Of a DNA stretch of 64,000 nt, positions 56,182-64,000 are shown in pieces (within the stretch, counting starts at the first letter, position 1; every line of letters begins with the position of its first letter). Location of the stretch: positions 19,397,001 to 19,461,000 of the forward strand of contig NC_071633.1 in assembly GCF_014839835.1 (NCBI RefSeq). The letters are read 5' to 3'. A model generated the notes under the pieces. That model ran no database searches and was not told the origin of the DNA. It worked only from the letters and a program-made list of their open reading frames with translations. Made by a program: the position numbers and the translations under genes. This DNA comes from Dryobates pubescens. Taxonomy: Eukaryota; Chordata; Aves; Piciformes; Picidae.

Positions 56182-59100
56182 TTAGATCTTCTGCTGTGGA
56201 GAGAGAAGGAGACACATTAGCAACCCAGAGCGCGAGCCAGCAGCAGCAGCACGACCGAGGCCCCGGCGGATCAGGCACTGATTGCAGGGAGCAGCGATCA
56301 AAGCAGAATCTGGCTGGCCAAAGCACCCCCTGGAGGGCAGCAGCAGCTGTCCCCACTGCTCAGACAGGGACATACCGACACGGGGGGGCACAGGGCAGCA
56401 TCCTCCTCCACCTCAGGCTGCAGTTCCTGCCCCTCCTCCTGCTGCAGACACAGGGCTGGGTTAGTAGGGGCACTGGGGTGGGGGGGTGTTAGTTGAGCCC
56501 AGATCTCCCCTCCTCCAGCCAGGACAGCGATGTGGCATCATGCCCTGCACCTCAGTCCCACTGCCTCCTCCCTCCTCAGGAGCTGCTGCTCACCATCAAG
56601 GGCACTGCCTTCACAGGCTCCATCTCTCCCAGGTCACCGGCGCGGTCCAGTGTCCTGCTGTGGTCCCTCTCGTTCAGCGTGGAATAGTCTGGAGCAGAAG
56701 AGGGGACAGTCACTCAAGTCAGCTCCATGGGAGGCAGCATCATCCTCATGGGAGATGTGAGCTCCGACCCCTCCTAGCACAGCAAGGAGGCTGAGGCCAA
56801 ACACCCCCCAGTTCCATTCCCTCTCCTACCTGGTCCCATGTTGCTCATCTGGATCTCCTCCCGGGAGGATTTCTTGTCTGCAAGCATGGGAGAGCAGCAG
56901 ATCAGACACAGCCCTGCAGCCAGGGGCAGCAGAACCACCACTGCCCAGCCCAGCCAGAGAAGCCCAGACACAGCTGCAGCACTGTTGACCCAAGGATGCT
57001 ACAGGATCCATGTTAACTGCCCCAAGAAGCCCAGCTGATGCTCTCGTGTGAGCAGCTGTGGCTGCCAGGAAAGGCAGGGCTGAAGGGCAGGGCCGAAGGC
57101 CAGTTCTGGGCGGGTGACAGCAGGGTGACAGCAGGGTGACAGCAGGGTGACAGCAGGGACAGGGGCTAAGGGAAGGCACATACCTGATTTTTGGTTCCTG
57201 TCAATGAGAGGCAAGGTGCTGTCATCAAAGGAGTTGCCCCCTTGGGTCCGAGATGCATTGCTCAGGTTCACCTGGGGCATCAGACAGTGACCACTCACAC
57301 TCTGGTCCAGGCCCTTTCCCCATCAGCACATCCTATCCCTCCGGCCCCAGGAACTCTCCCACAGCCCTTGAGCAAGGGGCCTGAAGCAGCCAGGAGGAGC
57401 TTCAGAGCCCCTGGCTGCACCCACATTGGAGTGGAGGTGGCCTGCCTGGACTGGGTCAGGGCAGCACACAGGCCCTAGGCAGCAAGGAGAGTCCCAGCCC
57501 TTGTGAAAGAAGCTGAACTCTGCAGAGCCTTCTCAGCACTGAGTGACTTCAGTGCTGCAGGCTTCAATCACAGACTGCTGGAGGCTGGAAGGGACCTGGG
57601 AAGTTCATCCAGCCCAACACCCCTGCAGAGCAGGATCACCTCTACCACATCACACAGGAACACATCCAGGTGGGCTCAGAGTATCTCCAGAGAAGATATT
57701 CAAGATCTGCACACTTGTGTGGGACCAAGGACTTGCAGATTTACAGAGTGGCTCTTCAGCAGAGGCTTCCTGACAGCCATGCACTGAGCAACAGTGGAGT
57801 GGACACCTCCAAGGGTCTCCAATCCCACCAGCAAGGTAAGAGCTGCTATCTAGCATTGCTGAGCTCCAGGAACATCCTTCTCCCTGCTGCACAACCCTGC
57901 CTACCACCCCAGCCACAACAGGGCACCTCCCTTCCCTCTCTCCATACCTGGAAATCTGACTTCTTCCAACCTTCCTTCTCGAGGGGCTTCCGCAGCTCCT
58001 TGTACCCCCAGACCGTCTGCAGGACCAGGGCAGCCGCTCTGACTTCTCTCTCTGAGCGGTTCCTAGCACGAGGGGAAGAAGAGATGTTGGGCAATGCCCC
58101 TGGCTTTGAGAAGGGCCCTGGAGAAGCCCCTCTCTGCCCCCTGCATTGCCCTTGGAGCACAGCCTACCCAGATTTGTTGATCAGCACCAACTTCTCAATG
58201 CCCTGCGTCTCTCGCAGCTTCTTGGCAGCCTCCAGGTTGTCTACAATTACTTCATTGATAGTGTTGAGGACTGACACCACTGTGTCCTCAGAGAGGTTCT
58301 TGGCTGGGGTCTGCTGGCCTCCAGGCAGGTTCTTCACTAGGTTGGGGATGGCATGTTTACCTGGCATGGGCAAAGAGCTGGGCATCAGCAAGCAAGGAAG
58401 AGGACTACAAAGCCAAAGAAGATCAGTGTAGAAAGATCAGGGACAGGTTTTGAGGTCCCTCAGTGGAGCTCAGCACACTCAGAGGAGCAGCAGAGAGGCT
58501 GTGCCAATGCCATGCCCATGCTCCCCCTGAGCTGCCAGCAGCAGGCAAGAGTGTTGGTGTCCCTCACTGGAGCTCAGCACTCAGAGAGGAGCAGCAGAGA
58601 GGCTGTGCCAATGCCATGCCCAGGCTCCTCCTCAGCTGCCAGCAGCAGGCAAGAGTGTTGGTGTCCCTCAGTGGAGCTCAGCACACTCAGAGGAGCAGCA
58701 GAGAGGCTGGGATGATGCCATGCCCACGCTCCTCCTCAGCTGCCAGCAGCAGGCAAGAGTGTTGGTGTCCCCCAGTGGAGCTCAGCACTCAGAGAGGAGC
58801 AGCAGAGAGGCTGTGCCAATGCCATGCCCAGGCTCCCCCTGAGCTGCCAGCAGCAGGCAAAGGTTCCTGCCCCCCCGGCAGGGCGCCCTCACCTATCAGC
58901 TCCTTGTTCCTGGTGTCCACAGCCAGGTTGCGCAGGGCGCCGGAGGCAGCCTTCACCACGCGCTCGCTGTCGTGGCTCAGCAGGTCGGCGATGGCGGAGA
59001 GCCCTTTCTCCTGGCGCAGCGCCGAGCGGATGCAGCGGCCGTACTGCGGGCACAGCGGGCAGCGGCATGGCACCGGCGCACGGCGGGGCCGGGAGGCTGC

Positions 59101-62100
59101 CCCCGGCCCTGCCGCCCGCCCTCACCTTCCCAGCCTCGCCCGCGGCGAGAGACTGCGCAGGGCCCGGTCCCACCCCAGGCCTCCCTGCAGGACGGGCGGC
59201 TAAGGCCTCCCAGGTGGTCCTCCCGCAGGCACCAAGCAGATGCAGGTCGAGCCCAAAGCTTGAGCCTCTGCCCTCAGAGTCCAGAAGGGGAGGAATGGCA
59301 GGGAGGCAGCTGCAGGGCAGGGACACAGCCAGGCCGCCCTTGGGCACAGGGCTGGCAGGGAGTACAGGGCCCTTAGCGGCACAGGAGAGACCTGACCCAC
59401 ACCTGACCCTCGGCAGCGAGTCACTCATGGAGCGACAGCCTGAAACAGCAGAGCCTTGGCCATCTGCAGCTCTGCTGGCACCCCAAGGTGATGTTCCCTG
59501 CTCCCCAGAGTCCCCTTCTGGGCAGGGCTGCCGGAGGAGGGCAGGGCCAGCTCTGAGGCACTCACCGTCCAGCTGCCAGCACACAGGTTCTGGATGGCTC
59601 CTGCGGAAGCCTCGAGGATGGCTGGGGTCTTGCTCTCCTTCAGGAGGGAGATGTATATCCGCACCACCTCCGGCTGGAAGAGCAGCTCGTAGCCTGCAGG
59701 ACAGGTTGGAAGGGCTCTGCTGGCATCCCATGCCAAGCAGCACTGCTGGGCTGACAAGGCTGCAAGTTTTCTCCCAGGCTAGCTGCCCCCCCAGAGGCTG
59801 GATCCTTCATACAGAGGGGACCAGGTCCCAGAGGGGCAGAACCCCCAGCACCAGCCCCTGGCAGGGGCTGTGGAAGAACACTAAGGCAGGGGCTTCCGGC
59901 TTTAAGTCCTGCCTGATGAGGGGAGAAAAGCAAGCAAGAGAGCAATTGTGCCAAGAAGCCTGAGACCACCATAGAGGGGCTAAGCCTTCCCAGGGCTGTG
60001 TCTCACAGGGCAATCTTTCCCTCTGGCCTCCTCCAAGCATCCTCACAACTGTCTATGGCAGAGCTGGCAGACTCTTGGGCAGCCAGAAACACCTCCTCCA
60101 AACCAGCCTCTGCCCATGTGAGAGGCCCACACCCATGGGAGCTCCTGGGCTGCCTGGGGACGTGCAGTCCTGCAGACCAAGCCCTGGGGAACATACCTTT
60201 GGCTGGAGTTGTTCTCTTGGGAAAGTCCACTGCATCAGCACCAGGCTCTTCTGGGAGCTTTTTACCTTCAAAGGGCAAGCAGGGAGGTGTGAGCCATCTC
60301 TCCTCTCCCCACCCACCGCAGCCCAACAGCTCTCTGCCACTTGCTGGAGTAACGAGCCCAGAGAGATGAGCTGAAGCTAAGCTAGCAGCATGTCCCAGGA
60401 GGGATGTCAAAGGCAGCATGTGCCCAGCTAGGGGGGATGACAAAGAGCTAGAGAAAGCACCACATTAAACCACAGAGGAATTCAAACCAAGAGCACACTC
60501 ACCTCTGGAGAACCACTCGTCTAGTGGCCAAGCGGAGAGGAGGAGAGGAGAGAGGGGAGGCAGGAGGAGAAGTGCCGACAGCATCATGGGGCAGATCAGT
60601 TGGCAAGAAAGCAAAGGGAAGGGGCAACACAGGAGAGAAGGGAAGGTGTGGAGTTAGAGGACATCTACCAGTCACCAGCCCACCACCACAGAACCCACCA
60701 TCAGCTCGTGACAAACGCTCTGGGGAGGCCAAGCAGCAGTTCCCAAAGCCAGAGCAGGCACAGACCACCACCTCTCCAGAGACAGCTGCATTCAGCCTTC
60801 ACACAGGTGCCAGAGTAGGAGCAGAGACCCCAGACCACCCTCAAACTCCACTGCAGTGGATCTGTCTTGATCCCACCTCGCTCCACACTGCCGCCACCAA
60901 ACCAACCTTTGCCCTTCTTGGTGCCAAAGCAGCTTGCAGCATGGGGCCCAGCATTGTTGGCAGGGGCCAGAGGAGTCTCCTGGTAGCGCTCAGCGTGGGG
61001 GATCTCACGGTGGACTTGGTAGGACAGGTTTCTCAGCAGGCACACACAGTTCTCCACCAGCTAGAGAGAAATTCAGAGTCTGTCTTGGAGCAGGCACGTG
61101 GCCACCCCCTGCCTCTGTCCAAGGGCCCTGTCACAACCTGCAGCCAGGCCATGGGGTCTGAACTGGGGGCCATGGAGGTAAGCAGCTCTGCATCAGGTGG
61201 GAGCTGGAGCACATCCCCACCTCTCAAGGGGCACAAAGATCTCTCTGCCATACACAGAAAGGTCTAAGGAAAGGCTCAAGGAGGATTCAGACCAATGCCT
61301 CATCCAGGTGCATCAGAAGAGCTGAGCCAGGGGACACCAGCATGGAGGTGACACCGGCTGAGCCCTGCTGGAGAGCCAACATTCCCCCTGCAGGCTGATT
61401 ACCAAGCACCTCCTGGTCAGACCCCATGCAGGCTCTCTTCCCAAGTAGAGACTATGGAAAGGTGTAAGCCTGGACTGGGTTTTCCCAAACCAGTCCTGCC
61501 AGATCAACTGCCCCCCTGCTGAAGATTCCCCTCGTCCATCCTTCGCCCACCCTGGGACGAACACAGCTTCAGCCACCACAGAGCCGGTGGGCAAGGGCAG
61601 AGCTCTGAACGTGCCCCAGGGAGCCCCTGCTGCAGCACCTTGCTGTCAGAGTCCTTCTGGCCTATCTCAGACTGGACGATGTAGATCAGCGCATCCACCA
61701 GCCCGTCGCACTCCCGCAGCTTCCGACGCGCCTCGCTGCGCTCCGAGCTCACGTTCCTGAGGGGCAGGGGAGAGAACAGATGAGGGCGAGGCAGGAGCAG
61801 CCCACGGCCCACAGAGCTCACAGCAACAGCTCCCACGGCAGCCCTCCACCGAGGAGCTCCTCCAGAGCCACAGCCTGCACCCCCAGCAGCTGTCCCAGGG
61901 CAGCAGCTCCCCGACACGGGCGGGCCCAGAGAGCTGCCAGGACCGGCCAGAGCAGAGCCCCGCCGCGGCCCCAGCCGCCTCCGCCGGGAGCTGGCGGCCC
62001 CCCGCGGTACCTGAGGCAGCCGGCGGTGTTGGTGAGCACCGACTCCCACTCGATGTGGCGCGGCTTGGAGTCCTCGTTGGGCTCCCGCTCCCAGCCCGAG

Positions 62101-62745
62101 CGGGGGATGACGACCTCGTCGGTCAGGGCGTGCAGCGCGTGGTCCACGATGGCCATCTTGATGGAGTCGTGCGAGGACAGGTTCCAGAGCGTCCCTGCAA
62201 GGCCACGGGGGGAGGCTTTACCACCCCGGCCCGCGCGCCCCCCGCCCGGCGCCTCCCCCCGGCCCTGCCCGCGGCCCGTACCGGTGATGATCTCGGTGAG
62301 GTCCATGTCGCTGGCCTTGCGCAGCAGCCGCACCAGGGCCGGGACTCCGTCGCAGTTCTTGATGGCGATTTTGTTGTCCTGGTCCTTGCCGAAGGAGATG
62401 TTCTTGAGAGCCCCGCAGGCGCCGTAGTGCACCTCCTTCTTGGGGTGGTCCAGCAGCCCCACCAGCACCGGGATGCCCTTCAGCTTGCGCACCTCCGTCT
62501 TCACCTTGTCGTTGCGGTAGCAGAGGTGCTGCAGGTAGGCCGCGGCGTTGGACTTGACGGCGTCCAGGCGGAAGCTCAGCATGGCGATCACCTCCGGCAG
62601 CTCCGGCTGGCGCCAGCCGCCCGGCCCCGCGCCGCCCTTCCGCAGGCTGTCCAGGCTGGCCAGGCTGCCCCGCTCGTGCTGGGCCAGCGGCGCCCAGTAG
62701 TACCGGTCCGGGGCCACCTCGTCCACCAGCATGTCCTCGTAGCTC
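56182..62745 (-). CDS. CTNND1: Catenin delta-1 (p120-catenin), 3' fifteen exons; 5' part outside window
   Basis: Exons, all in phase: 62745-62282, 62194-62011, 61756-61639, 61060-60907, 60520-60503, 60265-60197, 59693-59566, 59043-58893, 58360-58168, 58062-57948, 57271-57184, 56877-56830, 56688-56594, 56441-56376, 56193-56182. They encode 633 aa from SYEDMLVDEVAPDRYYW through the armadillo repeats (PELPEVIAMLSFRLDAVKSN; IPVLVGLLDHPKKEVHYGAC; GTLWNLSSHDSIKM; GWEREPNED) to QKI at the stop. p120 binds the cadherin juxtamembrane region, stabilises cadherins at the membrane and regulates RhoA; nuclear p120 binds Kaiso. The 18-nt exon encodes DEWFSR, the known alternative exon C inside the Arm loop. 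The penultimate exon reads QEEGQELQPEVEEDAALCPP, quite unlike the mammalian acidic tail. The N-terminal coiled coil and regulatory region must lie beyond 64000. Confidence 0.96.
57112..57165. repeat. 11-bp tandem repeat in CTNND1 intron
   Basis: About five copies of gtgacagcagg directly upstream (in + sense) of the exon at 57184-57271, so it lies in the intron just past that exon's donor site. Confidence 0.85.
57565..57700 (-). mobile_element. CR1 LINE 3' fragment in CTNND1 intron
   Basis: Contains aatcacagactgctggaggc, ggaagggacct, ttcatccagcccaacac and the ccacatcacacaggaacaca block. It resembles the 4200-4335 copy, so the same subfamily is likely. Confidence 0.9.
58453..58866. repeat. 104-bp tandem repeat, four copies, CTNND1 intron
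   Basis: Copies begin with tccctcagtggagctcagca-like sequence at about 58456, 58560, 58664 and 58768 (period 104). Each ends with ctgccagcagcaggcaagag. Copies differ by a few substitutions, so the array is fairly young. It sits between the exons at 59043-58893 and 58360-58168. Confidence 0.93.
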
Positions 62746-64000
62746 CTGCAAGGGGAGGCGGCAGGCGTCAGAGCCGCGGGGGGACGCTGCGCCCCTGCCC
62801 ACCCGGCGGGCACAGCCGTGCTGAGGGCAGCCTCCTGCTCCCCAGGCAGGAGCCCAGCCTCCTCCACAGCTTCCCAGGCCGGCTCGGGAGAGCAGAGGCT
62901 GTTCCCCGACCGCTCCTCCAGCCCCTCCCCACCCAGCGGCTCCGGGTCGGGGCCTGGATGCCAGTCCCCAGGTGACCCTGGAGGCGCCGGGAGCCAGCCA
63001 GGCCGTAGCCACTAGGGGGCAAGTTCAGACCACATCCAGCAGCCGTCCCGGCCCTCACCCCGGCGCTGCCAGCTCTGCCTGGGCACGGCAGGAGCCCAGA
63101 GCCCACGGTCAGGTCCCCCCGGTCTCAGCTGCACCCAGCAGTGCACCTGTCAGCCCAGCTGCCCTGCAACCCCCAGGACATGCCAGCTGCTGCCAGACCA
63201 AGCCCCTGCCTGAGCATCGTGGCCAGAACAGCTCAAAACTTCTGCCTGCAGACACTGGGTGGCAGACAAGTGGTTCTGCTGCCCAGGGGACAGAGCCAGG
63301 CTCCAGGGATCAACCTGGCTGCCCCAGCTCAGGCACAAGGAAGAGCTGCAGCCCCACACCCTCTGCCCTGCTGAAGGGGGGTGAGGTCACCCACAGACCC
63401 AGCAGGAAACACACAGGTGCTGAAAGGAAGTGCAGCAGGGTGACATTCAGCACCCCCAGAACACACACCACAGAGCCCCAGAATCCTCACCCTAGTTCTG
63501 TAGTCACTGCCAAGCTCATCCTGCCCCCACTCAGGCAGAGGAACCCAGGGACTTCCAACAGAAGGGGGTGGGAGAGGACTTGGCACTTAAATGGAGCAGC
63601 CTGACTGTGCCAGGGTGCAGGATGAGGCTGCATCCTCTCACCTGCCTCCACCCCAGGGACCTCTCAGCCACCTTCTGATCTCCCAGATGAGATGCAGGCA
63701 GACCCCAGCTCTCAGGCAAGCAGGAGAGACTGGGACAAAGGACACCACAGCCTCTGGGAAGGGGCTTGCAAAGACCACTGGCTCTGGGTGGCAGCCAGGG
63801 CTCCCTCGGGTGCTGCTGCAGAGCTGCCCACCCAGTGCCATGGCAGAGGGTGGCAGCAGGCTGCGAGTTTGGCTCCTGGGGAAATGTGCCACTTGCACCA
63901 TGTCCTGGCTATTAAGATGTCAGGAAGCCCAGCTCTCGGGGGAGTCACTCCCTGCTGCTGGCACCACCCTTGCAACAGGACAGAGCAGCTGTGCCAGCAC
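62746..64000. other. CTNND1 intron extending beyond the window
   Basis: Upstream (in gene sense) of the first visible CTNND1 exon. I find no further exon matching the p120 regulatory region and no repeat element here. Confidence 0.55.

Noticed and set aside
58463-59203. 246-codon + strand ORF in CTNND1
   Set aside because: Generated by the 104-bp tandem repeat and the antisense of an armadillo exon.

Overview
The window is vertebrate nuclear DNA, almost certainly from a bird. It is GC-rich, has compact multi-exon genes with GT-AG introns, carries many CR1 LINE fragments (the main avian retroposon), and contains a CNTF very close to the chicken protein. It corresponds to the MPEG1-DTX4-CNTF-ZFP91-LPXN-CTNND1 neighbourhood of human 11q12, without the olfactory receptor and GLYAT genes that lie between them in human.

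Layout: 1-8160 is a non-coding flank with an unassigned CpG-rich promoter-like block (about 320-1110), two GC-rich minisatellites and three CR1 fragments. 8162-10318 is MPEG1 (perforin-2) on +. 12837-21688 is DTX4 on -, in nine exons that I could splice in phase to 619 codons. 25078-25928 is CNTF on -, two exons, 195 aa. 30124-44557 is ZFP91 on -, eleven exons, 564 aa, with most of the window's CR1 copies in its introns. 45506-47500 is an intact 664-codon ORF on + that does not belong to the usual gene set. 50107-53437 is LPXN on +. 56182-62745 is the 3' two-thirds of CTNND1 on -, fifteen exons, with its 5' part beyond the right edge.

The unexpected element is the 664-codon ORF between ZFP91 and LPXN. 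It has an N-terminal Cys/His motif and a C-terminal helical domain that I recognise from the Gag protein of DIRS-type (tyrosine-recombinase) retrotransposons, the family that also gave rise to the LAP2alpha-specific domain of TMPO in mammals. It has no neighbouring reverse transcriptase or recombinase. It starts about 90 bp downstream of YY1, NRF1 and ZNF143 sites in the CpG island shared with ZFP91, and a polyadenylation signal lies about 680 bp past its stop. It looks like a captured (domesticated) Gag gene.

The genes do not form a pathway: perforin-2 defence, Notch-related ubiquitin ligase, neurotrophic cytokine, zinc-finger ubiquitin ligase, focal-adhesion adaptor and cadherin-associated catenin. 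Two pairs converge tail to tail (MPEG1/DTX4 and LPXN/CTNND1), and ZFP91 and the Gag-derived gene diverge from one CpG island. CNTF lies directly downstream of ZFP91 on the same strand, as in mammals where read-through transcripts are known.
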